Below, in pieces: positions 33,916 through 46,468 of a stretch of DNA of 64,000 nucleotides (position 1 is the stretch's first letter; each line of letters starts with the position of its first letter). The notes below the pieces were generated by a model that saw only the letters and a program-made list of their open reading frames with translations, was not told the origin of the DNA and made no database searches. The stretch comes from Hsuehochloa calcarea. Its lineage: Eukaryota; Streptophyta; Magnoliopsida; Poales; Poaceae. The DNA lies in the NCBI GenBank assembly GCA_036346395.1, contig CM070596.1, positions 1,054,001 to 1,118,000 of the forward strand, read 5' to 3'. The translations under genes were made by a program, and so were the position numbers.

Positions 33916-34940
33916 CCAAAAATCAGAGTCAGTGGAAAGAAGTCAGCTGTGGCAACTGACCTGAGCTTCAGCGTGATCAACAGAGACCTCATTGTATTTG
34001 CCGCGTTACTCGTGATAACTTCAGTTTCACACACCCGAGGCCGAGAACTACCAGTGTCATATATTATTTAGAGAGGAACAACAAAGATTGCGCAATATAT
34101 GCAGTGCCTTCACTGGCACTTTGCCACTTCGTATGTGCAGGTTGTACCGACCGATATTTCCCCCCCTGTCTCTGATAAGTTATAACTGAATTTGCGGCAC
34201 CGTTTCATGCCATTACATGGACAAACGTTGCCCAAATCGAAAAAATACAAACTGAATCAGTTCAGTTGGTTATAGGCAAGCTGGTGACATGTTCGATGGA
34301 GCAACTTCCGGCATCTGGTGACGACGATTACAAGACTGTGCAAAGAATCTGAATTCTGAATCCCCAAACTACGATGGTAATAAGCAAGTGCATTTCAGTT
34401 CACTTCTTCCGTAGTTTTTATTTCCTTCATTTCATTTTTGCAGCTTAGGTCATCAATCTGTTGGATGTTGTCACCGTCAGTTTGGCTTGCTGGACTCTTC
34501 TCCCTTTGCCTTCAAAGCTATCAAACATTGTGTTCGGTCCATGTACGTATCTCGCTTTCCCTGACTGACATCAGCTGTGAGCAGCTGTAAGCTGATGCAG
34601 CTGTACTGTACAGAATCTGAACCCATCTAGAAGAGTGTATCTGAAGGTTTTTGGTTTGGCTTGCAAGGCTGGAGAACGCGGTTGGACATCTCACTGAATC
34701 ATATGCCCATTGCATTGGAGTACTGATCTGCTCTAGCTAGTTCTGCATGCATGATGCATCTGTGCTGTGGTGTACAAGCGAATCTTAAAGCAGATTTAAT
34801 TAACACTAACAGAGATTAGCAAGCCGATTAGTCATGACTTACGAGCAAGCATTAGCTTGGTCCTACAACATCCACCATGTTGCATCATGCACCGAAGTGC
34901 AAAAACGGTGAATCTGAATATCTGTTCAGCAGTTGTCCAC
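33916..34940. other. Intergenic stretch
   Basis: No gene, RNA or transposon could be supported. Composition is ordinary intergenic, with small repeats such as AGCTGTGAGCAGCTGTAAGC near 34573. Confidence 0.4.
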
Positions 34941-35950
34941 CATGGGCGGCGTCAAGGGGGTGCCCTTGGTGCACGGGCACTCAAAAAATATAAAAAAATT
35001 TACCTACATATCATTAGTATCATAGCGTGGGCTAACGAATATTAATGAGAGTTAAAAACTCATCAAATCTGCAGCTTAGGCTAGCTAAATTTCACCCTAC
35101 CAAAAACCAATCCATTTTTTAGCCCACCAACCAACCAGGCCAAACCCATCCTTGACTTATCCAGTTATCTATCTAGTCTCCATGCTCCAGCCGGCCCTCA
35201 ACTCTCTAATCTTTCTGCTCACAGAGACAGGCAGGCAGGTACCGCACCAAGCAAAGGCGTCGGGTGACTGGTGCCGTCGCCAAGACAAAGACAGAGCGGC
35301 GGGAGCAAACAATCCTACCATCAAATCACAATTCAATTCGGTAGTCGTAGTCAGGCCTACTTTTATCTCAATGATTTTTCAAGCACGAATTTAATGAGCC
35401 TTTCTTTCCAACTTAATAACTTCATTGATGATATGTGAAGCGATAATAGATTTAAGGGACTAAAAAATCTCGATAAGTATTCTACTAAGTTTGTTGAAGT
35501 AAGGAAGCATAACATTTACAAGTTGGTGTGCTTGCTTCTCAAATTGGTATTGCTTCTACCAGTGGCAACAGCGAGCGTTGAAAGAGTATTTTCGGCGATG
35601 AATCTTGTGAAGAACAAGTTAAAAAATAGTATGAACGATCAAGTATTAAATGATTATTTAGTCACTTTTATAGAGCGAGATATCTTCTCGAATGTTAGTG
35701 ATGATGATATAATCAAGTGTTTCCAAGGAATAAGATCGCGTCGTGTGGTATTGTGATTTTCATAAGCTATTTAGGGCTCTTTTATTCATATAAGATTTTA
35801 TTTGAATTATTTGTATTGCATTGTAAACTAATTTTGAACTCTTTTGTGTAATTGTGTTGGACTTGTGAAATTACTTATGTGTCGAACAATATTTTTTTCA
35901 TCTTTGAAGTGTGCACCACCATTGCTAAATTCGACTCACCATTGCTACAT
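34940..35950 (+). mobile_element. hAT transposon remnant
   Basis: The plus-strand end of a hAT transposase gene (35389-35756) is followed by GCACCACCATTGCTAAATTCG (about 35911), a type of sequence seen near 3' ends of grass hAT elements. Upstream, GGGCGGCGTCAAGGGGGTGCC (about 34944) resembles matching 5' ends. The middle of the transposase, including the DDE/BED parts, is missing. Boundaries are approximate and no 8-bp target duplication was established. Confidence 0.55.
35389..35756 (+). pseudogene. hAT-family transposase C-terminal dimerisation domain
   Basis: After an early TGA the frame reads to TGA at 35756 with LLKLVLLLPVATASVERVFS followed by AMNLVKNKLKN and MNDQVLNDYLVTFIERDIF. This is the hAT dimerisation signature (P.....SERxFS), as in TTF-type/HAT plant proteins. 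Only this last domain survives. Confidence 0.88.
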
Positions 35951-35958
35951 ATGTGATG

Positions 35959-36060
<102 letters not shown>

Positions 36061-36119
36061 AAGCAGTAGAGTGGTGCACACACGTGCTTTCACTATTGTA
36101 GGCTTGTGGGACCCAATGC

Positions 36120-36335
36120 TGCTTGCTTGTAGGGTTGGTCAAATGGGCGACCTGGCCCGATACGACCTATTATGACATGCGAACTAAATGGGTCGTGCCG
36201 TCCCGACCCACGTGCCGGGGAGCCGGCCCAGGTACGACCCGTCGGCCGTTCATGTCGTACCGAGATGGCACGAGCCCGTTTGGCCCAGCGGTCCAAAGCC
36301 AAAACAAGCTCCTACCCGGCTTACCTGGTCCCCCT
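36120..36335. repeat. Left part of a GC-rich repeat split by a solo LTR
   Basis: Contains repeated GGCCCG/CGACCC motifs (GACCTGGCCCGATACGACC, CCCAGGTACGACCCG, CGAGCCCGTTTGGCCC). Similar motifs return at 38855-39560 on the other side of the solo LTR. No protein is encoded. Confidence 0.5.
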
Positions 36336-36340
36336 GCCCA

Positions 36341-38854
36341 TGTAACACCCCAGCCCAACACTGAGCCTGGAATGCCACTAAACTACTCTCTAAACTAATA
36401 ATTATCGACACACTATAAAATTTCAGCAAGAAAACATCAATGGACATATCCATGGATCACAAAAGAGCATAGATAAATATGAATCAAGCATGAGCAAATG
36501 AGCAAGGGGAAACATAACCAGGTAAACAATCCAGAATTACACCAACTAATGAATACAAAGCATTGATCCAAAACGTCTAGTCCAAAACGTTGACCTAACT
36601 TTTATTCAACCTCTAACATGTCCTAGAGTAATATTGCAATGAATAAAAGGTTCTTATGGCAAGTGTTCATGTCTTCGAAGTATGGATCTATTCCATGTAC
36701 TCTACTGGCTCTCAGTCGTGGTGTCCTCGAAGATCACCTAAAGACAACAAAAGAGCAAGGGTGAGTCTACGACTCAGCAAACACATGAATATACAATGAA
36801 CAAGAATAAATCAACAGTATTCAATAACTTCATTATCATCACATGCACTTCTATTAATATTCTCATGATGTTATCTTCACTTGTTTTCACAACCATTCAT
36901 CTCATATCAATGCAACTCTACTCTACATGTCCACATGCACTTCTTTCGCGTATACCGGTATAGCATGATTGAATGCTCGCGATAACATTCACTTTCAAAC
37001 CCGTTCCTCCACAAGGATCGGGGACTTCCTCCACTCCCACGGAGTTGTGATCATTCATGATCACCTGCTCATATGCAAAGATGCTTATGTATGAAAAATG
37101 CAAACTCCATCATATTCATCATATCCAACTTTTCCTCATGATTGTCAACAAAGATATAACCATACCATTCCATTGTTTTCTATTAAATAAAATAAAAGCA
37201 TAAAGAAAACAGTGATCAATTATTGATCGCTGTCTACCATGCACTTGCCTTTACTAGCTGCGACACACAATTTGGCTAGAAGATGGCAACAAGCACGACG
37301 CCTCTCCTACATTAAATACTAAAATTTCAATACAAGCTATAGCATCATAAGAACAACAATCAATCGACATCGCTCCCACATACTCCCAAAGCTACCACGC
37401 TTCCCCGTACCGAACAGTCACCCTCTTGCTGTCCTGGTACTAAAAAGAGCGTAACTTTTGACTCAAAAATCCGATCATGGCAAACCACCCAGTTCTGGAT
37501 TCTTCACAAAATTCCCCTCATTTTCTTATATTACCAAGTCTTCTAATTAAATCATCTAACCCTCCGTTTTTAACCCAGAAGACCGATCTGTCAGCTTCGG
37601 AACAACGGGTCTTACTAAATTCATAACTTTTGTTTTACCCAACCAAAATTCGAGATCTTGGATTATACAGAACCCTTAGAGAATAATCTACATCTTTCAT
37701 GTAGATCAAAAACTCTAATTAGTCTATTTACTATTTTTAATCTATAGTCTACCAAAACAGTACCAAAAGACGACAACTACATAGATAGTCTTACAAAATT
37801 CATAACTCGAATTATATTTGTCCGCTCGACATGATTAAATATTCTATAGAAAGATATAGAAATTATCTACAATTAACTAGTATATGATATTCCCAAAATT
37901 CGCAATTAAGGTACCCGAATAAATCGTACAACAGAACGACAAACTAAACAGATCCATTAATCGATTTATCCCCGACTAGAAACATCCTAATATATATTTC
38001 CCTTCCTGTTCAACAAAACATGCTAACTCCTCTCTCTTCTTTACTATTCCAAAGAAGCACATATATACGAAACATGCAGCTCCAACTAGTTATTGTCTCG
38101 CTTTTACTGTTTAAGCATGCACGCAAAGCAATCTTGCACTGCTTGTTAATGTCTGGCACTAGCAGTACCATGCAAAGTTGCATTGCTAGATTAATTACTA
38201 GCACTAGTTATTTGCATTCAAACATAGCTACAAGTCATATTAGTTAACCACTAAATTCCAACCGAGGCATTAGATACTGCATGTACTTGTAACCACATGC
38301 CAAAATAGCTAATTACTAAATTCCATCCAGCCGAGGCATTCAAATCCCATTAACATAACCCCAGGGGTGCACCATTAACTAATCACTACTAACGCAACAC
38401 TAATCATTAAATGCTAGCACTAGCAACCGCAACATAAAGATCACAATAGGCCTGATGTTTCACGCGCGCAGCAGATGTGCACCCGCAGCACGCGCCGAGA
38501 CGACAGGTGATGGCCGACACACACACGCGTACACGGGCAGGCGCATCCACTCAGAGTTGACCGGCTACACTTCCTTGCACTCGGATGCCACCGATGGGAA
38601 CAACAGCCAAGGCAGCGGCGGCTAACGCGTGAAAACGGCGACGCTGGCGATGGTATTTCGGGAGATGTGGTGACTGCGCTGGCGGCGCCCAGGGGAAAAA
38701 AACGAAAGGACTGCTAGTGTTTCTAGAGCTCCTCTCCCACGATTTATATAGCTCTTAAAAACTCTGAAATATCCTGTTTTCACGTATCCTCTTTATTTAA
38801 TTACGCACAAACCCTTAGGAGGTTATTATTATTATTTTTTCTCAGAATATTACA
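36341..38854 (-). mobile_element. Solo LTR (2514 bp) with 5-bp target duplication
   Basis: The segment begins TGTAACACCCC at 36341 and ends TATTACA at 38854, so it has the TG..CA ends and short terminal inversion of an LTR. The same 5 bases, GCCCA, flank it at 36336-36340 and 38855-38859. No internal coding domain or second LTR is present, as expected after recombination between two LTRs. Minus orientation is inferred from a TATAAAT-type box on that strand (38742-38750) and the GTGTTACA end, and is uncertain. Confidence 0.85.
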
Positions 38855-39560
38855 GCCCAGCCGCCTCCTCTTTTATCCCGCTGCTTGCCCGCGTGCGGCA
38901 TTGCGGCACTCATTGCCACACGAGCGCACTGCCGCACCCGCAAGCCATAAGGGCGCTGCTGCCACGCACGACGGCGCATGGGGCACGGGAGCATGTCCGC
39001 CTGGCCGCCTCTCGCCTGCCTCCGGAGTCTAGACCTCCACGGTCCACGTCACCTGCACACCCGCCTTCTTCCTCTCCAGCTCCCTCCCTCCTTCTTCCTC
39101 AGCATCGGGCGTCGGCCCTTTTTCCTCCGCCTCGCCCTCCTCTTGCTCTCCCGCCTCTGTCTCCCTCTTCCTCTCTGGCTCCCTACTCTTGAGCTCTTCC
39201 TCTCCCAGCTCCTTCGGTCCATCCTCTTCCTCTCCGGCTCCACCCTCTTTCTTCCTCCGCGTCGGGCGCCGGCCCTTCTTCGTCTGCGGCAACGCCGCCC
39301 TGGCCCCGCCCTCCTCTCCTCCTTGCCCAGCTCACCGGCTTCCTCCCTCTCCCGGCCCCTCGGCGACGCTGCGCCTACGTCTGGCGTGGGCGTGTCGAAC
39401 TCATCTTTGTCTTGGGCCGTTGTCTGCGGTGTGGCGGCTCAGGCACGACCCAAGCGATCGTGCCGTGTCGGTCCCCGTCCACGAACAGTGCAGGTCGTGC
39501 TGTGGATGAGCTAGACCAACAGTGTTGTACCTCGGGCCGACCCAACAGGCACAACTTATT
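38855..39560. repeat. Right part of the GC-rich split repeat
   Basis: A CT-rich, low-complexity stretch (39050-39360) is followed by GGCACGACCCAAGCG and CGGGCCGACCCAACAGG, echoing the motifs at 36120-36335. Open frames across it are proline/serine- or arginine/glutamate-rich artefacts of the composition. Confidence 0.45.
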
Positions 39561-39757
39561 TGGCCAACTCTACTTGCTTGCTTTAGGAGTAACAAGAGAT
39601 ATCAACAACGCGCGCTCCAGTTCGTAAATCTACCCATCTTCTTAATTTACTCTCGATTGCATTGCTTCACACAATCATTCACTGCCAAGAATTTAGGGTG
39701 TATTCGAGAAACATGACAGATTAGTGTAAGTTCAGAATCGCAGGTCTTAAGAACATA

Positions 39758-39785
39758 CTAGTAGGATGTCCGTGCGTTGCAACGG
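39758..39785 (-). other. Helitron 3' terminus: hairpin and CTAG
   Basis: On the minus strand, CCGTTGCAACGCACGG at 39785-39770 is a near-palindrome and is followed after eight bases by CTAG (39761-39758) and host T. This is the recognised termination structure for rolling-circle transposition. Confidence 0.88.
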
Positions 39786-40627
39786 AATCTCAAAAGAAAG
39801 TGATACATATTAGGAAACGAGATCCTAAACCGTATAATAAATATCAATTTTTTTTACACATATAAACAAAAAAAATAACTCCGCTTATTGTATCACCTGC
39901 TACTACTACTACCCGTAAAATAAAACTTTGAGCTCATAGACAGTTTACCTTTAGAAGTTGAAAATGATTGTCTTGGACCTGAATAACAAAAAGAAAACAT
40001 AAGATTCAAAATAAGCAAAATTGAAGCTGCAGGAGTACTGGAATATACATTAAAGGTATTAAAAGAGAAGCAACTATTGGACAATTAAATGGCATTCAAT
40101 GAGTGAGATATATATAAAACTAATGAAAAGCTAAATATCAACACTACCTAAAATTTACACTATAAATTCTAATTGAACTTTCAATGAAAATGATGAAAAT
40201 AAAAGCATGGCCTTATTGGAAATGAAATAGGGAATGATTCAATTATGTTATGCATCCCGATGACCATGAACATGACAGTGGATAATTGTGACAAAATGCA
40301 TGAATGGTGTGACAAATCCATATGAAAACCTAAAACGACTACAATGGTCTATCTCAAAGCCTGTCTTCAATGAATCGATTGTGTCTGTCAGTATCACATT
40401 TCAATGCCATGATCAACTGACAGAAAAATCTCATACAATCCCATATGAGGGGTATTTTTTGGGAGTTAGTTCACTTGGTTTCAATTTTGTAAGTAAAATG
40501 AGTGGTAGTCGACACATCTTTGAACAATGCTTCAACAGAATAGTGATGCTGAATTTGCGATCCTTACTATAACCAACAGAATTACAAAACAAAAATTGAT
40601 GCTAGTATCAGAGTAATGACTACCTCG

Positions 40628-41268
40628 TTAGTGATCACCTCCACCACTTCCTCTTCTCCCTTCTCCTTCTCCTCCCCCTCCGACATTGGCGGCTCTACCT
40701 CCCGGTTCTTCAGTTGCGCGAGTGCTGGCTTGGCCCTGCGATAGTCCCACCAGCCTTCGGCCCCTCCACTGCGTGCTCTGCCTCGCCCTCAGCTCCACCA
40801 TCATCTCCACCTCCCGCGTCCTCTCCTTCTCCATCGCCTTCCGTGTCCTTGCCTCCAGTGCGCTGCTGGGCACCGCGACTCCGCCCCAAAGTCGACCAGC
40901 GGCAGATCTCGATTCGACCGCCAAAGTGGCTGCGCGTTGCCGGTCATACCCCATCTGCTTCAATAGCCTGAACCCGATGTAGCTCTCCAGGATGGCCTCT
41001 GCGAGCCCGGACATGGTGTGGGCATCCTCCTCCCGCTGCTTCCTGTTGTGCTCCTGCTGTCGCCACTCTGCCACGACATCCCCTTGGGCGCCGCCTACTA
41101 CCCCGCCCCTCGCCACGCGATGAGTGCTGGAACTGCTGACGCCGAGGCTCCTTGATGGGGATTCGGGGCTCGGAGGGAGGAGGGAGGAAGTTGGATTGGT
41201 CACCCATGTAGTCCTCATCGACGTCGTGGGGAGCGGTTGGGGAAGCGTCGTTGTAGGTTTGAGCATAA
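40628..41268 (-). pseudogene. GPATCH11-like G-patch protein fragment captured by the Helitron
   Basis: One frame reads DVDEDYMGDQSNFLPPP (about 41228-41178). Another, after a frameshift, reads RKQREEDAHTMSGLAEAILE and then GFRLLKQMGY (about 41040-40945). This order (DDYMGD start, basic region, Ser/Ala-rich AEAI segment, then G-patch) is that of the plant GPATCH11/CCDC75 family. The Gly-rich end of the G-patch is scrambled by small indels, and the usual Cys-containing C-terminus is absent. It ends at TAA 40628-40630, or runs on to a possible donor at 40622. It is not functional as read. Confidence 0.75.
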
Positions 41269-41547
41269 TAAAACACATTAAAATAAGCCATAGAGTATCG
41301 GTAATTAAGCAAACTTAAAGGAAACATGTAATATGAAGATTCACCAGAAGATATGCCAAATGCTTACATGTGCTTCTCAGTTAAATACAACACCTCCAGT
41401 CCAAAGCAGCACATAGGTACCGTTTCACGCAATTTTTCCTTTGAAGTGCTAGCATATCTGTGTAGAGACACAGTTAGAAACTGGCATGCTTATTTATTCT
41501 AGTAGCCAACAAACGTCCATAGGTTGGAGGAAAAAAAAAGAGCTCAC

Positions 41548-42178
41548 TCTGAACTTTTGGACGTGTTCACTTGTCCAATCATTGATACTCTCTTGTGTTT
41601 TGATTTGCAATCCGGACAGAAATAATCGGTATTTTCTAAATCTTACAGAAAGAATGCTCAGTCAGTAAAGCCTATTCATAGAAGCATTATATATAATAAT
41701 AGAAGCATTACATATAGATATCAAGAAATAGGACTTCAAGCTATCAACACCAAAACAAAATGAACAAATAACCTCCATGTTGTTGCATGTCTAGTCACGT
41801 TCTACGTGAACCCAAATCTCACAATCGTCACAACAAACCTACAAGAATGTGCATTGCAGGTCAATGCCTAGAACAATCAAGAGAACATAGAATATAACAT
41901 CACCAAAGCACATATCCTTCCAGTCTCTTACCCAATTTTCACCATGTGTGTGGTGGCAAATTTTCTTGCATATGCCACAGTATTGCTTTGTCTGCAAAAG
42001 CTGCAAGCATAACAATGTTTACACACGTAAGGCACCAAAAGAAAAGAAATGAGTTAATGAAACACGCAAAAACATTTATCTCACGAGTCACAAGCCAAAC
42101 GCATACCCTTTCACAATGCCTATAGAGTAATTGTCCTCCATCTTGCTTCTTTTTCTTTGAAATCTTGGATGGAAGGCG
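41548..42178 (-). pseudogene. ATX3/4/5-like trithorax methyltransferase fragment: PHD finger part
   Basis: Exons on the minus strand: (a) 42178-42107, RLPSKISKKKKQDGGQLLYR plus HCER, which is the 3' half of an exon split by the LTR element; (b) 42000-41932, LLQTKQYCGICKKICHHTHG plus ENW; (c) 41838-41773, VCCDDCEIWVHVERD, then a TAG stop and TCNNME; (d) about 41642-41548, containing ENTDYFCPDCKSKHKR. Together these give the PHD finger Cys4-His-Cys3 pattern of ATX3/4/5-type H3K4 methyltransferases. One Cys of VHVEC is changed to Arg and an in-frame stop is present. No SET domain follows, so the fragment cannot methylate. Confidence 0.85.
42174..42178. repeat. Target-site duplication AGGCG (left copy)
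   Basis: The same 5 bases recur at 51168-51172 just after the 3' LTR. Confidence 0.92.
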
Positions 42179-45100
42179 TGTAACACCCCGTTTTTCGGTT
42201 AATGAATAGTGTTTACTATTTAATCCTTAATTTCAATTCGTGTTTCAATTTGCAGTATTTCTCGAAAAATTTCAAACTGCTTGTCAGCTCGGATTTGTGT
42301 TTCAAATATTTCCGTGTTTTCAAAATTTCAAATTCAAGTTTGTAGCTCTCTTTTCGGTTTTGGGGGCCTTAACCCATTTTAGCCATTTCCCCTTTTCTCC
42401 TTGGGCTCAGCCCGTCCCTCCCTCAGCCGGCCCGCTACCCCTCCCTCTGGCTTCGGCCTGCCTTCTCCCCCCACAGTAACCGAGCCGGCCAAGCCTGACC
42501 TCTCCCCTGCCGAAGTTTTCTCCAGCGCCATCTCCTCTCTCTCTCTCCCGTGTGTGGGCCGCCCACTTCCCACCAACTCCGTCACCTCCTTTGTGGTGGC
42601 CCAGGCCACCGCTCGCAGGCACCGCCATCCCCGCCACCCCATCCCGCGCCCATGCCCTCGCTCCCTGCTCCTCCGTGCTGCTAGAGAGCCCATGCCGCCT
42701 TCTCGGGACTCCGCGTCGCCGGGCCCCTCCCTTTGCTTCCCCTTCCACCGCCTATATAAAGACCTAGAGAGCCCCTCCACCTCCCTACGCCGCCCCTTCG
42801 CAGGTAGCGCCATTGCCGCTGCCCGAGCTCCCCTTTTCAGTAGAATCCGCCTCGCCGCCGATCTCCGCCTCGGCCATCTCCGCGCCGCCACCCCGTCACC
42901 CGGCGCCACCACCTCCCAGAGTGCTCCTCCAAGCCGAAGCCTCGGACCACCGCAGCCTCGGATCGAGCTCGTCTCCCTCGCCTCCGGCCGCATCTTCCTC
43001 ACCGCCGATCTCTCTCACCCGACCGGCTCCGCGCCATTGTTGGCGGTGAGCTTCAAGGACTCGCCGACGCCAGTGCTCCCCCTTCTCAAAGTGCGCCCGA
43101 TCGCCTTCTCCACCTCCGGCGAGCTCCCGCGCGCCTCCCATGCATTGCGCCCGCTCGATGATCCTCCGCGCCGCCACCCGTCACCGGGACCGCCTCACCG
43201 AGGGGAACCCATTTAGGCAACCCGCGCCGCCGCCATCCTGCTGCGGCGTGACAAGCGCGCGCTCGGTTTCTCCAGGCGCGCGTTGCGGGACGCCGACCAT
43301 GAGCCGGTTTTGTCGAGTGTTACTGTGCCGCTTAAAGGTTTAATCACCGGTTAATTAGCGCTAAGGACCGTCTGCCTCGCCGACGCGTGGCCCCGGATTA
43401 CTGTGGCGCTGAGTTAACCACCGATTTTCCTCCCCGTGGGCGGCGTGTGGGCGAGACATCATCTTTGAAGACCGGTGCACCCGTGGACCCGGCGCTGCGC
43501 GTGTTGGCCTTCGGCCCACGCCACAGTGCGCGTGGACCGGTGCCCCTGTGTGCGCCCGACACGTGTCGCCTCCAGATTAAACCGGCTTTTTCTGATTTTC
43601 TAGTCAATTGAAAATTCTGTTGAAAGCTTCAAAAATCCATAACTTCCTCATTATAACTCCAAAAATTATGAATCTTTTTCCTAAAATTTTCTAAAATCAA
43701 GATCTTGCTAATGGCACTGGTCTTATTTAATTTGGAGTTCATTTGCTTGGTGATTTGTATTTATTTGCTCTCTTTTGTTGTTGTATCTTTTCCGGTACGA
43801 CCGTCTGGGTAGGGTTCGAAGACGCAGGAGACATCCACTTCGGACAAGCTCAAGAATACCTAGACCCTTCTACCTTTATCCCAGGCGAGTCAACACCTTG
43901 ATCATATTGATCCCACATTTTATGCAAATTATATTTGTTTAAAATATTAAATTGCATGCTCTAATTTCTATGCAAATATATGTCAAACACCCTAAGGTAG
44001 TTAAATGCCTACTTGTTGATTAATCATTTATTACCTCATATCCTTGAAAATTGAACTCCCATTATCCTTGTCACCCTAGTAAATACCTGGTAACATACTA
44101 GTTATAGGTCGTACTTAAACGCCATGCTAGACTTGTTTAAATGCGGGTATTTCTACCCCAAATCATCATCCTTTAATCATGACAAATGTTTTGGGCGATC
44201 ATTGAGGAGAATACTGGACTGGTTGGATAATTTGTTTTATACTTCTCCAAAACCCTAAAACTTGCTAATACTACATCAGGCGGATGGAGAGAATGGTGGG
44301 TGCCGTCAGGCACGAGAGCGATGGTATGTGGTATGAGCAAATGCAGGTGGATTAAGGACTTAATCTTGTCATGACCTCCGTGTAAAACAAGTACAACCAC
44401 AAGTCGCAAAATGCAACTTGGCTTAGTAAATTTATCGAACCACGAAAGTCATCTCTTTGGTGGAGGAGGCGGTCTGAGGCATGGTAGGGAAGGACACAGG
44501 GTGAGGTCGCCCACTACGCTCGTCGTAGTGGTGAACATCCCGCACAACTTATGGGCGCAACCCCATATGGGTGAGATGATGGAAAGGCGAGGTGGATTGA
44601 AAGGTTCTTTGTGACGACCGCTCAACTACATGACTACGGAATCATGTGGGGTAACGAGTATGATTGTCTCTTGTGGGTAAAGTGTATAACCTCTGCAGAG
44701 TCAAAACTGTTTAAACAGCCGCGCTTACGGTCAAAGGCGGACATGGGAACTTAAGTTGAGTTAATTCTATTTCAAAAACCTTTGTGGGTGGTATAAAAAC
44801 CAGGTCGGGGCCTGAGATTTGACTTTTCCCTGGATCGTCGTATCCAGTGTTGTTAACGTATGGAGGTAGCTCCAGTCAAATGAAGCATGAGACGAGTTTA
44901 GATGGAGGAACCTCTCTTTGTTATTACTTATTGCACAATTAATCTCTTTAAAAATGCAAATTGGTTAAAAAGCTAAGTGGTAGGATTTCCTAATATTTGT
45001 ATTTACAAGTACTGATTTACGCAAATAAAAGAACCCGAGCCAACCTTGTTACACCTTGCATGTATATTATTGCATCATTGTGTGGGCTCATGAGCACGGT

Positions 45101-45576
45101 AGTTGTGCTCATCCTCGCTCTTTCCCAACTCCTCGTAAGTAGGAAGACACAAGACTCGACTACTACGAGGATCGTAAGTCGAAGACCGAGGAATCGTTGA
45201 GCGTAGTTTAGTCCTTAGTTGTTCTAGTCTCGCTTGATCTAGCCGACTCATTTGGTACCTAGGTGCGTCCTATATTATCCGAGTTTTGGGTAATATCGGA
45301 CGTACACTGTGTTTCCCGATCACTTGCTGTGGAGAGATGAGCTCCACCCTCCCTTTTATTCTGCATTGCTTTTGTGTAATGTAATCCATTTGGCACAGTG
45401 GCCCTTATGTAAAACTTGACCGACGTGGTCTATGTCACTCGATGTTTGTTTAATTAAATATCTTAAATTCGCGCCTTGTATGAATGATTGATAATGTATC
45501 GTGAGTGCTATCTCTTGATCCGAGGAATAGCACGATTATTCACAGAGGATTCGGGATTAGAAAATCCGGTCCGACA
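42179..45576 (+). repeat. 5' LTR
   Basis: TG..CA ends (TGTAACACCCCG, then CCGACA at 45576). It contains a GC-rich segment (42400-43600) with TATATAAAG near 42753, a plausible promoter. The rest is AT-rich. It is collinear with 47810-51167, but the two differ by many small insertions and deletions. Confidence 0.95.
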
Positions 45577-45781
45577 GAGTCGTATATCGAGCATATGGTG
45601 TAGGAATCTTAGTTAGACTGGTCGAGCCTCAGGACTTGAATGCTATTTTCAAAACCTAAGAAAAGCTTTGGCAAAATATAACGTATTATTTGCTATGACT
45701 TACCCCTTCTTAGTTCTTCACTTTCCTTGATTTCACTTAAATTTTACTCAGTCTGACTCCCACTTGTTTCAAAAATTGTAG

Positions 45782-46081
45782 ATGGCAACCCCTTCGTCCG
45801 ATGGACCGTGGGACTTGTTCTCTCACGAAGAAGATGGAGATGAGTGCGTGGACCTTCTTCGCCAACTCATGTACCACCTGGACTACAACCGCAAGCCTAT
45901 CTTCAGAGGCCGAAAGACTCAAACCCAGGACCAAGAATCATGGACCATGGAGGTTTTCCTCTATGCTAGAGAGGGTGAGTTCATCGCTCACACCTTCAGC
46001 TCCGGGACCACTCACAGCAGCTGTGATGAAGCGGTTCAAGACGCACCTGCTCGCCGCAAACGCGCGACCGGATGCACATAG
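45782..46081 (+). CDS. Small 5' open frame of the gag-only retrotransposon
   Basis: 99 residues, starting MATPSSDGPWDLFSHEEDGD and containing VFLYAREGEFIAHTFSSGTT. It lies between the LTR and gag and has no family assignment I can name with confidence. The sequence after the stop in a neighbouring frame looks like its former C-terminus, so it may be truncated by a frameshift. Similar acidic upstream frames occur in some rice long-LTR elements, from memory. Confidence 0.55.
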   Translation: MATPSSDGPWDLFSHEEDGDECVDLLRQLMYHLDYNRKPIFRGRKTQTQDQESWTMEVFLYAREGEFIAHTFSSGTTHSSCDEAVQDAPARRKRATGCT

Positions 46082-46468
46082 ATCTTCTGCGGGAATCGCC
46101 TCTCTACTACTATCTGCCTCTCCTGGAAGGACAATCCGACCCCGAAGTTTGCGTCATCGTGTGGGAATAGTTAGGCTAGTCTAGGTTGGCTAGCAGTACT
46201 TGCATTAGCAGTCCCTTGGTTGCAAGTGCTTTTGTTTTCTTCTTTTGTAGACGTTGTGTCTGTATCCTGTGTCATGGCTTAGGGTGGCCTATATGCTGTA
46301 CTCTAGAAGTCATGTAACACTTAGCCCCTTTAATATAATGCAGCCATTCTAGGCTTTGTATGGTGTTTGATCGTTTTCCTCGTGTGGTTTTGAGTTGCTT
46401 TTGTTGTGCACTAGAGGACTAGTAACCCTCATATATATACCCCCGCTCTAAGCTTGGTGTTCCTTCAG

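Noticed and set aside
38893..39514. Ser/Pro/Leu-rich 178-residue plus-strand frame
   Set aside because: CT-rich low-complexity sequence of the split repeat gives open frames in several registers.
42379..43216. Long frames on both strands in the 5' LTR
   Set aside because: They lie in the GC-rich LTR promoter region, are broken in the 3' LTR copy, and have no gag or pol similarity.
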